Assembly (NCBI GenBank): GCA_023079485.1
Contig: CM041090.1
Location: 10,848,519-10,912,518, forward strand
Length of the DNA stretch: 64,000 nucleotides
Source: Archilochus colubris
Taxonomy: Eukaryota > Chordata > Aves > Apodiformes > Trochilidae
Direction: 5' to 3'
The stretch's first letter is position 1; every line of letters begins with the position of its first letter. The notes under the pieces are model-generated. The model saw nothing but the letters and a program-made list of their open reading frames with translations. It was not told where the DNA came from and made no database searches. The translations under genes were made by a program, and so were the position numbers. This document shows positions 22,137 to 35,900 of this stretch, piece by piece.

Positions 22137-25100
22137 GGACTGAAACACCCCATAGGGCATGACTGCCTGTTGGCTCTGCTGCCCCAGCCTCAGGGCTTTA
22201 CCTGGCACCAAAAACCCTCCCATGAGGAAAGTCTTGGCTGTCAGTCACAGATGGCATCAGTAATGACTCAGAGACAAAGGTACCTTCTTGAAGCAAGAGC
22301 TGATGGGTAAGACACCACTCCTGGCTCTAGAGTCAATCACTGTTTTGGTGCTAGTGATAATTAAGGAAACGTAAGAGGCTATGAATAGAAATGACATGAG
22401 CCCAGAACAGGCAGAGACATTCACCCTTCTGCTGGGTGTGACTGTGCCTCTTCTTTCAAGTGTCAGCTCCTCGTGCCTGCAGCCCATGAAAAACAGCTCT
22501 TGGTGTCAGAACCACTGGAACCTGCTTTAGGGAGGGGTACATGAGGGACAAAGTACCCTCTCCTCCCCAATTTTGTCATGATCTGCCTGACAGATCTGGG
22601 TAATGAGCAAGGTGAGCTCTCTCCCCTTGCTTGCATGGCCACAGTGTCTCCCCAGTGCTGCTGCAGTATCATATCTCAGTGCTGGGATACAGAATAAAGG
22701 GTGGATACTGAACAAAGTCCCAGGAGCAGTCCCAGCACTCTGCCAGTGCTGTTCCTGAATAAGCAACTTGCCTCTCTTTCCTGCTGAGCTATATCCCCAA
22801 GGCCATTCTGGCTGCTCACTAAGAAAAGTGCTTTCTTGAAGCTCAGAAGACAACAATACTTCATTTCCAACAGCACAGATAAAAGAAGGCAGGTGACAAA
22901 AGAGCAGAAATTGGTTGAGGTCTAAATTTTCCAGTGTAAGCTTAGGAAAAAGAAAAAAAATATGCAAATTCTCCACATGTTCAAGTCTGACGAGTGCCAG
23001 CAGACCCATATTCCTGTTTGCTGCTGCTTTTCTGTGCTGCCTTCCCACCCAGGGCAGACAGAGACAAGATTACAAAGTTTTTGAGTTCTCCAGACACTTC
23101 CAACAGTAAACATGCACTTAAGTACTTCTTCCTTCCTAAATGGGGTCTGGGCTGAGCTTCTCTGTGTGAAGCATTTGACACCTGCTTGGATACTAGAGAG
23201 TGAAGAAGAACAGGCTCAGAGACCTTAAGTACCCTGCAAACACACCAGGGCAGGCAGGACAGCTCTTTTCCCTGGAACATGTAGCCTTGATGCAGGCTCT
23301 CCAGGCTCAGCTCCTGATGGGTTACATCAAATTCACCACACAACCAAAACTGCTCTGATGAACTGTCTTTACACGTCTGTATATCAACCAGATCCTAAGA
23401 AAACAGGGAGGCATTGCTGCACACAAAGGAGTTTTGGCACAGAACTGCCAGATGAAGAGGAACTTTGCACAGACACTCCAAGAGACAGCTGAGAAGTCCC
23501 TCACTCATGTCCTGCCTGGCATCATCTCCTCTGCTCACTCAGGGCCTCTGGAATCTGACACTGGTTTCAAGTAGGCTGATAGTGACACTTGAATTAGTAA
23601 CAACCACACTGGCAAGCTGAAGTTTTGGCTCCTCCTGGTAATATTTCTAAGAAGGGAAATTTTTATTAATTCAGTCCAGATTAGAAGCAGGCTCTGGCTG
23701 TCCCAAGGTCTGTTTGATCTGCCTCATCACATGCTGTGGCACAGAAGTCAAAGAAGGCTCTGGTCAGGATGGGATGACCAGGCAGCAGAAGCAGAACTAG
23801 GATGACAGTGCCCACTTCCTTCTCCATCAGTAGCAGAGAAGGTCTTTCTTCTCTTGGTCCTTTTGGAATACAGATCAACCCAAGACAGAAGCTGAGGTAG
23901 GCTAAAGAGCCTTTTTTCCCCTGGTCTTTCCATTGTACTTTCAATCTCTGTTAACTTCAGGGATGACAGTCTCCTCACAATGCAGTACTATTTCACTCCT
24001 GGATTTTGCCTGCCTTCAATTTCACTCCTTCCATTTTCATCTCTTTCCATTTTTCCTCTCTGCTCTGCTTTATCCCGTGTAATCTTCCTTTCTGTTCCTC
24101 CTCTCACTGCTCTTGCTTCTCAAAAGAGGCTTCTGTCCTTTCTGTGGTCCCTGCAGCACCCACCTCTAGCCAGAGGAGATTTGAAGCCCTGGCCTGACTG
24201 TTCTCACTCAACAGATTCCAGCCCAGCACAGTGGGGAACAGGAGTGATGCTCTTGGTGAGCCTGTTATTTCCATTACTTACTCAAGTAGTTGAGTAATCC
24301 TGACAGGATACAGACAGACCAACCCACAGGTAAGGCCTTGGTTTGCTGAAAAGAGCCCACATCTTAAATTGACCTCTAGGAAAGGTGTTTGTCTTTTCAT
24401 GAGTCTCTAATTACCAAGCTTACCAGTGCATGGTATAAATAATTTCCTTTATTGGCAAGTTTCAACTATGTGCTCAGCCTATACAAGACACGAGGTGGAA
24501 AGTACTTGTCCCAGATAAAAGATAAACGTGGGGGAAATGGGAGATAAAGGAAAAGGACAGAGAGTAGTATTTTTCAAATATTACATTCCATTGTGTAGGT
24601 GTAACAAACAGGACTGAGGCTTAAAGAAGGATCTGAGTAAGATGCCAATAACCTGAAGACAAGCTGTCTGCAGCCCCTGTGTTTTCCTGGTCCCACCTGA
24701 TTTTTAGGGCATTCCCAGGTCCAGGTTCTGTCACTGAAAACAAAGATCCAACAGCATATTGCTCACATCCCCTCAGAGACCAGCACCTGGATGGCTGTTG
24801 GAAGGATTCTGAATGCCAGAAACTACAGAATCCACAGAGTGCTTGGGAATGGCCTTTGCAGAGGTAGTTTGTTGGCCAAGCAAGCCTAAGCACCAAATCA
24901 ATTAGCTGTGTGACAGAACATCTCCCTCTTTCTCCAGGTTCCTGACTCTTCTGTAGTATTTCTACACACCCATCAGAAAACTCTGCAGTAACCCAGCAAG
25001 GCTGAGTTTGCCCTGGATCTTCAGCATTCAACAGGAGGAAAGATGGAGGTGAAGAAGGGTCAAAACAATTAAGAAAAGACACAATAAATTCTGCCCAAAG

Positions 25101-25835
25101 GGCACACAAGGAAGTGTAATATCCCTATTTCAGTAGTTACCTGTGCAGCTCACTGTTAGAGGCCCTCAGTAAGAGAGTTAATTTTTTTTTTTATATTTAA
25201 ATATGATATTTAAAAAACACATTTCATTTAAAAACATACTCATCATTAGTGCTCCAGAATCAAAGACAGCAGAGGGCAACCTAGCTGGGAAAAAAAAGAT
25301 ATAAGTATGTGCACTGCAAATTCACAAATATTTTCTACTGTATCCACATGGGAAGGAAATCTCAGAGTTTACTCCCCTGTACTGCAGGGCACCACAACTG
25401 GGTGGGGTTAAGAAGGAGATGTCACTCTGGGCCCTCCTGAATGCTGTTGATGCTGCTCTTTGGGGCTGTCTCTGCAATAGTTCAGAGAAGATCATTTGAA
25501 GCCAAGGAGGTCAGAATTAGGCTTCAAATTTCTAGAAAGATGCAATACAGATATGGTCAGCTAAGAAGGCTAAAATACAATACTGTGTTTTCTACCAACA
25601 AAACCAGCATACCTGCCCATAAAATAAACCCTTCTCTCATTTCTAGATAAGTGGATTTTAACTCACAGCCCCACCAACAGAAACTTGCTTGCAACAAAGA
25701 ACAAAGTACTTGTTTTGCTCATGCCAAACCCTTAGTTGATCCTATCAACACAGTAACTCCTGGCTAATAATTTCCATCCATGCTGCTCACCCTGCTGCCA
25801 ACCATCCATGGCAGTATTGCCTTTACTGTTTTAGT

Positions 25836-25853
25836 AAGTTTAAATTTAAACTT
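25836..25853. repeat. Perfect 18-bp A/T-rich palindrome
   Basis: AAGTTTAAATTTAAACTT is self-complementary over 18 bases. No further structure was seen around it. Confidence 0.6.
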
Positions 25854-28800
25854 TAGTTTAAAAAGTGCTGTTTTGTACAGCACTTAACACCACTGTGGCT
25901 CTAAACAAAGATAATGAGAATATTAATAATTCTGATTCTTCTAGCCAGGTGATGTGCTCGTTTTCCCACTCTAACCACAACACTCCCTTCCAGATGTTTA
26001 AAGAACAGATCACAAGGATGAGGGAAAAACTGCAATGCTTACTCTATTTCTGAAAAAAAGAAGCAGGATGACTTCTTGAAGCCCTTAGCACTGGGCTGAG
26101 GGCCAGGACCATCTCTGGGATGAACTTCCTCTGTGGTCTCATCCCCTCCTTTATAACAAAGATTTAAAAGCTACTTACTTCCCACCAGTGACACAAAATG
26201 ACATAGGAATTAGTTAATACCTTGATGGTGGTTTTGAAATACAAAACACCAGTCATTATGACAGCTTCCCAAAGCACGGAAGTTTTAGTTCAAATTTACT
26301 CTATCTCAAATATTACATAAGGGAAAAAACCCCAACAATTTAAACCCAGTAGACAAGCTGGAGCTTTAGACTGTCAGTTTAAATTTCTCCCTTGATTGGG
26401 ACCTCTTAGAGCAGCCAGAAAAAACCCCATTTTGCTCTGTATTTAGCAAATGCCAATTCCCCTTCCACCTTGTTGTTCCTAATGGGGCAAAGATAACCCT
26501 ATTTATTTGTGTCTATGTAACAGCATCAATGCCAGAGTCAATGCAACCCTGGGAATGCTCCTTGCCTATTGATAGATACTGCTGGAGAGGCAGGAGGGAA
26601 AGGATCTGAACAGGATCAGCCAGGTTATGATTAACTAAAGGAATCCTTTTCCAGTCTGGAACACAAATGCTGTAACAAAAGGGACATAATAGTCTGTGCT
26701 CTTCTACTTGGGTTCTGGAGACAAGTACATGCCTCAAAAAAGCAGCAGTAGCTGTTTTCACATCTTCTGGCTCATTAATTGTGGTCAAATTTAAATTTGG
26801 CTACTCGTGAATTTTACTTTCATCCCCTCCTGAGTTGGCAAAGGAAAGAGAAGGACTAACGAGTCCTCAGGCATAGCCTGCTATCCCCAAATAGTCCAGT
26901 GCTTTCAAGGGACCTCAGGAGATAACCCCAGAAATAAGAACATGAGGATTATGAAGACTTGGCACATGCATTCCTAGAACTGTCTCTTACCAGGAATGCA
27001 CTTAATGCTTCACATGATGTTAAGAATTACCTAAGTAGCCAACTAGAGAACAACCTGGTCAAAAAGGCAGTGTCTCCTGAGTATCTGGGCATCAGATCCT
27101 GGCTCACATTCTAAAGAAAAAAGGCTTGTGTTCAGTTTGGTTTTTTTCTACAGTCCTTTGTTTAATTCAACCTATTCAACCTCTAAATTCTACAGGTTGC
27201 AGGCCCAGTGCTGCCCTATGGTAATGACCCCTGTTGGTACCTGCTGATACACAGTCATAAAAATGAGTTTGGTCACTTCTGACATCCTTTGCCAAGCTGT
27301 CTCTCTGCCACTTATGCTGACTTATCCTTCCAGCTCTGCTGGTTTCAGAACAGAACTCACTCAAAGATCAAAAGACAGAGCTGAGGTTACCACAGGTTCA
27401 GCTGAGAAGTGCACACAAGTGTCACTTTCCCAACTTACAGACAAACGTGAGAACTCAGGGTATCAGTTCTGAGCTCAGAGCTGAAAATAGTGCACACTCC
27501 TATGGAAGGAATACAAGTCCTTAAAGGGCAGAAAGACATCATAGAAGAGAGGGAAGAAAACAGCTCCAAGAACCCTGCAGAAGCCTGCTGGGCTGTGGTA
27601 AGCAAAGAAACTCTCAAGCTATGCAATTGTCTGGAGTATTCAGTTCTTGTTCAGAAATGCATCCTTGAAACTCAAAGCTTTTCTCTCCTGCTAGGAACAG
27701 CTGAGCAGGTTGACTTATCACCCACTGCACACTCTCAAGGGCACCACACTGGGGACTCCCCCTCAGATTGTGTGTGCAATGGCTCAATTCTGCTCCCTTT
27801 AGAAATAAAAGGAGTTTTCCCAGTCCCTCAAGTGGAAAGGACTTGCCCATATGTTTATATGCAGTGGTGAAACTTGGCAGCTCTGGAACACACCCCGAAG
27901 TGACCAGAATCAGCACTATAAACTGAGACAGACCCCACAGACAGAAAGCACAAGGCAAGCCTTGCTCTCTAGAGTGAAAAGATTTTATGGAAGAGATTAA
28001 ACTTCTTAAACAGGAGGATATAACAGAAGGTCATCTCAATCCAACCAACTCACTGTCTTTCACTCCTCTCATCAGTCCAGATCACCTAACTATAAAAGCC
28101 TTAAACAAGCACAGTGCCAATTGTTGTCCTCTGGGTTAGAAACATAGGAAAGAATGGGAGAGGTACGGAAACAGCAACAAGCCTGGCAGATCTTCCAGGT
28201 AGGGTGAGATGCAGCACTGTAGGATTTGATTCTCCTTACTCTTTAGACAGTAGCATGTATGGTATAATCTATGGAAACTGTCCCATTGGATTTTAAAAAA
28301 CAAACACAGCAGAATGTCACCATAAATAAGCAAAGTCTGTGTTAAAAAATTCTAAGTACACAGCATTTTCTCCAGTTCTGACACCTTTTTAATAGAAATC
28401 ACTTGTTTAGGAAACAAATAGCACTTTTGTAATTTTTTTTACAATGTTTCTTACCTTGATCTTATTTTAAGTAACACTAGGAAGACCTCAATATCTTTTA
28501 TTTTCCTTTTTAATTTAAAAAAGTTGTTTTTTTTTTCCCCCAGATACAAAGATTTTGCCCTTGCATAAAAAAACAGTGCCCAAAACGATGACACAAGGAC
28601 TCACAAAGACTCACTGTATCTCACTGACACTATTACTTCTAATCTATACCATGCAAGGTCCCATCTACCTCTTTAATTAGACTGTCAGCCTGAAAAACAT
28701 CTTTTCTATTCTTTATTTAGTTCTTGTTACCAAAAGAAGAGAAAGGAAGTGAAAGAAAAGGACATTTCTCTGTTCAGTTCACACATCTGGGTCATGTGCT

Positions 28801-29713
28801 ACTTTGTTCAGGATACCTTTGTTGTTTATAAATATAGAAAAGGGTTGGAATCTCATTTTCAAGTAATTGATGCACATTTTCTCATGGGACACCTCTGTCC
28901 AGTGCTCCAAGCTGACCCTGGATTCTGGCCCTTTATTTTCCCATTCCCAACATAGGCTTTCTGGATGAGTGTGAGGACCCAAACCAATTCCGTAAAGCAT
29001 GTCAGTTTTTTAATGTGAAGAAATAGGATTAACCCAAAGCTCTTGGGACAGTAGATCCTCAGCCTGTACGTGTGCTGGTTACTCAGTGAAAAGTCCATCT
29101 CCTTTCCTTTTGTACATCTCCTGTCTAAACAATAGTAAATACTGCTTATTTGATAGACTTGTCCCTTCTGGGCACTGGGATTTGATAATTTATATTTCTG
29201 TTTTTTTTTTTTTGGTTTAATAGTACTGAGAGTTTAGAAACAGGAAAAGCCCACAGGCTCTTTGGACTTGTTTTTGTTTTCCCCTAGCTAAACAACCTGT
29301 TCTGCAAATAAGGATTTGAAACCTGCTCTCCTCCCTCATCCCTGCTCCTCATCCCGAACAAAAATAAAACAAACCTATAGTGGCTGTGGAGGCTGCTGCA
29401 GGCACACACTGGTGTAAAATATAGAGAGAGTAAATATATTATTTCACTTGGCATGGTGCTGGCAAAGAACCCCCAGCTGGCACTATTCATGTAACATGAT
29501 CCAAACTTTTGCATGTACACACAGAATAAGAAGGATCAATTGGCAAACTCCGGTGCCGCCCGGCACAAGCATCTTCACGCTCTCTCTGGAACCAAAGAAC
29601 TAAAGAATTCTGCACTTTCCAGAAGAAATCCGGTTTTGCTTTTCTAGAGTTTATTTGTTTTTGCTCTTCCTCCTGGCTGCCACCTCCCTTGGCCCCTTCT
29701 GAACTTCACTGTG

Positions 29714-29968
29714 TTATTTAGTCTCATCGCCCTTGTTACAGTTCACCATGCAGCTCTGGGAAGGGGAGGGGGCTAAGGTGGAGGTGGCAGCATTAGTATT
29801 GTTAGTGGAGTCCATGCCATTGGAGAAGGCTACTGAATTGATGTCAGAGTTTATGGGTTTTGAAAGGTCAATGCCTTGGATGAGCCGGATCAATTGTTTT
29901 ACCTTCTCCAAGGAGCTGTGCATCTCCTTCTGTTTTGCAAGGATGGTATTCTTCATTTCCATGCATTT
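29714..29968 (-). CDS. PHF21A: PHF21A last coding exon with stop
   Basis: Encodes partial-protein residues 545-628 ([19 protein letters not shown]...) and the TAA at 29,714-29,716. It holds the end of the coiled coil and the Ser/Thr/Asn-rich tail, which ends in GDETK. Confidence 0.95.
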   Translation of the reverse strand, partial: KCMEMKNTILAKQKEMHSSLEKVKQLIRLIQGIDLSKPINSDINSVAFSNGMDSTNNTNAATSTLAPSPSQSCMVNCNKGDETK

Positions 29969-32900
29969 CTGCAGCAAAACACAGGAAAGGCGTCGTAAGT
30001 TGGGAGCTTGTGAATGAAGCCAGGTAAGAGAAGGGAATATGATGTTCAGAGATCTAAACCTAAATATGCAGAAAAGACTGCAGCTATAATTGTACTTCTC
30101 CAGCCTAGAAGTGGAGCCTAAGGCAGAATTTGTATCTGCAGGCTGAGGAATTAAATTGCCAGTATGTAGCTATCACCTGCTATAGCCCCCTTTTATCTCG
30201 AGGTGTTTTGCAGATCCACACAGACAGCTCCATTCTTCTGTGTTCCCTTTGAAGGGAAACTTCCAAGTGTATGTTCTTATTATTCTTCTGCTCCTATAGC
30301 ATTGCTGGAATTTCTTTAGCTCAGTTCTGCAGACTCAGGCATCCTATTGCAGCTGACTGCTGACAGTGTGTGTATGCATGCTGCTAATGGGATACAGCCT
30401 TCGCTTTCACATACATTTTATCAGGAACATCATTTCCTCTTCAGTAAATAAAGGAGTACTTGAACAAACAAGCCCTTCTTCACTTGAAAGTCTTATTTTG
30501 TGGCTACTTCTGTCTCTTGGATGTGCTAGTAACCTAGATTATTCATCGGTTAAGAGTGAGGATAAGATAACTTTAAAAAAGCTCACAAATGATGTTTCAG
30601 GGGTGAAAAACTGCTTATATCTATGTCTGAAACTCTCAGAAAGGATGAGATGGTAGCTATGTCTGTAATATCCAGGTTCTTACATCAAGATGGCAACCTT
30701 TTATCCACACTGATCACCAGACACTGTTGGGTTCAGCTTTACTATTTTTCCACACAGCCCATGGCAACACAAAAAATGATTGAATTTAGATCTTATGTGT
30801 CCTTCTTGGACAATTCCAGTGAAAGCATCAACAATGACCTGATCACTGAAAATAAACCCTTCTCCTTACCTACTGTCAATCCCTCAAATTAAGGGCTTGC
30901 ATCCTCTTTTGTACACTACTGAGAAACAGTATTAATGCTCCAGTGCTACCCAAGTATCACTAAGTAGAAGATGAAAGCCTCCAGAAGTGCTAACCAGATC
31001 TCTCACCACTTGTCTGCTCACAATTCTTCTTTGTATCACCAGCATTTAGGGGTTTTTAAACACATTTACTTTTCTTCTAACAGGTGTAAACAGGCAGCCC
31101 AGCAAGTGCATCTGTATTTCAAAAGTTCATCCCAGACCTATGGATGGTGCCATTTAAGAGATTTCAGTCTTTTTCATTCTATGATACTGACCAGAGCTAA
31201 TAAAGGGGCTCAGACTTTATGCTGGCAACTCAAGAGCCTGAATTCCCCTACTAAGGTGAGAGAAGAGAGTAAATTAGTATGGATGCTCCAATTACTGTCA
31301 TTATAAGGTGGAAAATATAGCTTCTGATTAGAAGTATGACTTTGTCCAATCAGGATTATGCAGAGGCATGAATGGTGTCCAGCTGCTGACTGCCAAGGCA
31401 ACACATCCAGATCCCAAGAGTCAGCATTGAATGAGTAAATGGTCACTTTTGTATTAGGAAGGTCTAAAAAGCACACTGACTGACACTCCTATGGCACACA
31501 GAGCCCCAGTCAGTCTTATTTAAGTGCACCACTGAAGAAATTGACTTAATCTGCTCCCCAGAGACAATAATTCTCTGGGTTATGTTTGTAACCTGCTGAT
31601 ATTATAGGTCACAGTATGTCTACAATATAGGGTCAGCATGATTATGTATAAGCAATTCAATGTAAGTATATATTGCCAGCATTTCATTCCTGCTCTTAAA
31701 AAGTCCTAAAAAGCAAAGTGCTCACTCAATTCTCAACAAATCCCCTAGAAGACAGATCTAGCACATGAACTCCCTCTGCATTTTTCTCCCTGCATTCTGG
31801 CACACAGGTGCAGAGCTATTTGGGAGGGCAATACTCACTGTTATAGAATTACTGAGCTGTTTGACCTTCTGCTCTAGTTGTTCTCTTTCCTGTTTTAAAT
31901 CTGAACTCCATTTAAGTAGTTTCTGTTTTTCCTCTTCTTTTGCTGCAAAACAGAGTATTAATCAGAATATTTCAAATGTTCCTGTTACAGCAGTGGATAG
32001 AGGCTCTAAACTGCTTCATGAAAAGAGGGTCAGTGTAAAGTCAATTCAACAACTTTTGCATTAGATAGCACAAAAAGAATCACTTAAACACACAAGCATC
32101 ACAGAATGTTTATCAAATATTTAGACTATTTCACTTCACTAGTGATTAAGTTTCTTCCACTTTAATTTCCTTTTGTAAAGGAAGTATCATTCTATCCCAA
32201 TCCCATTTCCATTAGGAAAAGTGAAACAGAAGTATTGTTCTCCATTTCCTACCTGCTTTATATGCAATATATGAATGAACAATTGCTAAAGTTCCTGGCC
32301 ATGGGATTGCTTCTTCCTTCTTTAACATCTAAAAGAAAAAAGTTCAGAGATTTAGCTAGTACATGATCTACCTATAAGAAAGCAAAAAATATAGAGAGAA
32401 AGAGGTAAATACCAAGAATTTTCTTTAATGGCTATGTCAGACATGTTCTGAGATTTAACAGAGAGAATTACTCACAAATGTATTGTAGCTCCCAGACCTT
32501 TTCTGCCTGTTTCCTATGAATGTCAGAATTCTCTCAAATTCTCTCCATAGCTGCAAAGTCTACTAATGAAACTGAACAACTTAAAAGAGGAATGAAAAGA
32601 TAATATATCTGAACTTTTGCCAGGAGATAAAAGTATTAAATCACAGTTCAGATAAACTTCTGATCTTAGTTGTTCTGGGAGAAAAGTTTTCATGGCACAG
32701 AGCAGTCTTCACATACTGCATTCAAATCTCATGCTTTCCAGCTAGTAAAACATGAAATAGTACTATCTCCCCTTCTTATCAGAATCATCTTAGTAGAGCT
32801 GTGAAATCTTCTTTATCTCTTTCAGATACTTCCTCCAAATTCTTTCCTAGCAAACTTTATTTTGAGAGGAAAGACACATTTTTAGTAAGTGAATCAGAGG

Positions 32901-35900
32901 GGTGTCTCGGAAGACAGGAGACTTGGTCATTTTATAGTGAAATAACTCAGATTTCCTCCCCCTCATCCAGTTTTGTGGGAACTTATCACAGAAATAAGTA
33001 AAGGAGGGCTATGGTAAGAGTAGGTAAGAGCAGGAACAGTGATGTGGTAACATCCTTTCCTCTCTTGTAACTGCTGACCAAGTAACTTGAGTTTTGCACT
33101 GTCATTCCTCTGAACAGCATGTCATACACCTGGCTGTTTTCTTACATTATCATCTAGCTAACCAAAAGCCTTTCTCAACTTCTGGAGTTCCATATAAGGG
33201 TTAGGAATGCAATAGTTTACTTCTTCGTCTTGTGATCTCAATTAAATTATAAGTAAAATATTAAAATACCATGTTAATTTCAATTGCAAGCTTTCAGAAA
33301 GGGATCTGGAATGAAGGACCACAAAACTGCTCACCTATTCTCATTATAGTGATGCTGGATATTAGCAAAAAGATGAATGAGAATGAACTTTTCTCATGTT
33401 TGATTGGTATGAGCAAACAGGGGCTTATATTTGCTCTATCTACCAAGGTAGGCTTGTGCAAATGTTGTATTTATTTATCCAGAAGAATATATTAGTACAT
33501 TTTGAAGAAACAACAAGGTTAAGATGAATGGGAAAAATTAAGTGGGTCAGCAAACCCTTCCCAAAAGTTTGTGTGGTTTGGCCCAGAAAAAGAGTAAAAA
33601 CAAAAGGGTAACAAACAAAGACCCCAAGTCTGGGAGAAAGACCTGACAGCTTTACATTTGCTCGTATTCCAAGAGCAACCAAACTCACACAACCCTTATT
33701 ACAGATCAAACAGGTTTTAGTGTCATGCTGTCTTGATCTAAGCCAGCCAAGTGATCTCATTATTTTCATATACACAGGGAAAACCTTTATAGTGCACTGT
33801 ATGTAACTCTCCCTGTCTGTCAAACAATACCTGGTCTTGACATTTGGGACAGATCCACATGCCCTTGGGAATGGTTTTCAGAGGTGGGTCCAGACAGTCC
33901 AGATGATAAACCCGTGAACACGTGTCACACATCAGCAACTGCCCACTTTTTCTGCAAACACTGCAAAAATCCTCATGGATGTCTCCCTGCAAAATTGAGG
34001 GGAAGGGATGTGGGTGAGAGAAAAGACAAGAGAGAGAAAACAAAATGTGAACTTTGACGTTTGACATCTACGTTCTACTTGAATGCAGAGTTCACAGCAC
34101 AAACTTTTTCTAAGGGGATTCCAAATGGTCAAATCCTTTTTAGGACATGAAACAAGAAATCCAGGCAGGATGACACAAACACACATATGCCCTCCCAAAT
34201 GCTCCATCTGTCCTTCCAAGGCAAAATACTACAATAAACACTTATTAACATAGCTTCTCTTAACATCAGCTACCCCAGGGCTTTTCTTCTTTAAGATTCC
34301 CCTTTATCCTGTTGTTTTTCTTTTTGCCTGAAGTGATGAGCTACTCACTTTCTTAACCTGTCTCATTTCTGGATGTAAGCCCAGTGCCAGTTCAAGAATG
34401 CTGACGAGGCTGTCTCTTGCCAGTAACAGTAGGTAAGAAACCCCAACTGAGTGACTTAAAAGAACAGTGTCAAATATTTAGGTCACCTTTAAAAATGAAA
34501 CTGAAAGGAAAAGGTGTTTGCTTGTAAATGAAAAAGAACATAATGAATTGTGTTCTGAGACAACTCTTTACTTCACTGAGGTTACCTTGAATTGCACAAA
34601 AAAGCCACAACTCAAATTTTTCTCATTTTCTATAGAAAGTGGCTTATGTTTCATCACTAATAAAGGCTGAGAGACAGGATGAGGGAATACCAACAGATAT
34701 TTTCTAACTAAGGGATTTTGAAAGAAAGAATTGAAAACATTACTGGAAGTGTCTCATAAAAAAACAAAGTTTAGGTACTACTGTACTATATATATTTTTT
34801 TTTACAGCCATTAACTCCCCAGGAAGGTAGCTCTGATTTTGGTCACTTTTTCCTCTCTCTCTCTTTCTCTCTCCTTGTTATTCCCAACTCATGCCCTCTC
34901 TTCACACCATCTGTGGGCTGTCCTGGCAACTCAACATATTCAAGATCCCACCTTGAGCCTGAAATAAGTGGTTCTCAAAAACTTCACAGTTTCACACATG
35001 CCAGATCTGCATGATCACAATCTTAAGATGGGTGTGTTGGGTCAACCTGCACATATACACCCTCCTGTATGAAACACTGTGTGCAAGGTTTCATTTTAAC
35101 CTGCAAAATCTTTTCACATCTGTGACGAAGTTGTTTCAATTTGGAGAGACAGCAGACTGTCCTGGTTTGGGCCAGGATAAAGGTGATTTTCTGTCTTGTA
35201 CTTTTGCTTTCAGCTCAGTCTCTTGTAAGTAGCTGCACTTGCTGAAATTAACAGCAAGTTCCTCAGTCAGTGTCTGCTCCTAGGACTGATAACACTCGAT
35301 GTTTATAGTTACTGCTAGAGACTGGTGTGCAGAGCCAAGGGCACTGCTCAGCTCTGAGGAACATTTTACCCTCCAGAAGGAATAAAGAGGTCCCACCTGC
35401 AGCCTCCTTTGGGGAGGAACGGACAAGATAGATGCCAGAATTGACCAAACAGAGGATTCCATCCCATACACCTCATACTCAGGATAAATTTGAGGCATCA
35501 TGAGGGCCAAGCCAGATTTCCTGCTTCCAGCTTCCAGCTGCCTGCCCTTCCTGCCTTTCCTGCTTCCCTTCCTTCACCCGGCATCCTGGGAGGATTCCAT
35601 CCCAGCCCATATCTGTGTGTTCCTGCCTCCAGCTCCCAACTGCTGCTGACTCCAGGAGTCCAGCCTGGACTTTCCCAGGGCTGCCCTGCAGCCTCGGTGG
35701 TGACGTGAGAGTTATTGGGGGAAACGGGGGAGGAATGTGGTATCACTTTTCCTGTATATTTGTATATATTTAGTAATTTTTCCTATTTATCATTACTGTT
35801 TCATTAAAGTTGTGTAGTTTAGTTTCCAACCCATCAGTCTCTCTCCGTTATTATCTCTCCTTTCTTTATCAGGGAGGAGACAGAGATTAATAGAGAGTGT

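Larger units (their letters stand above)
21020..29713 (-). other. PHF21A: PHF21A 3' UTR and/or downstream flank
   Basis: No coding frame or transposon was recognised in these 8.7 kb. The part next to the stop codon (about 28.4-29.7 kb) is A/T-rich with several minus-strand AATAAA signals and looks like 3' UTR. The rest could be an extended 3' UTR or spacer. A pyrimidine-rich run lies at about 23,985-24,125, and perfect palindromes at 22,121-22,136 and 25,836-25,853. Confidence 0.4.
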
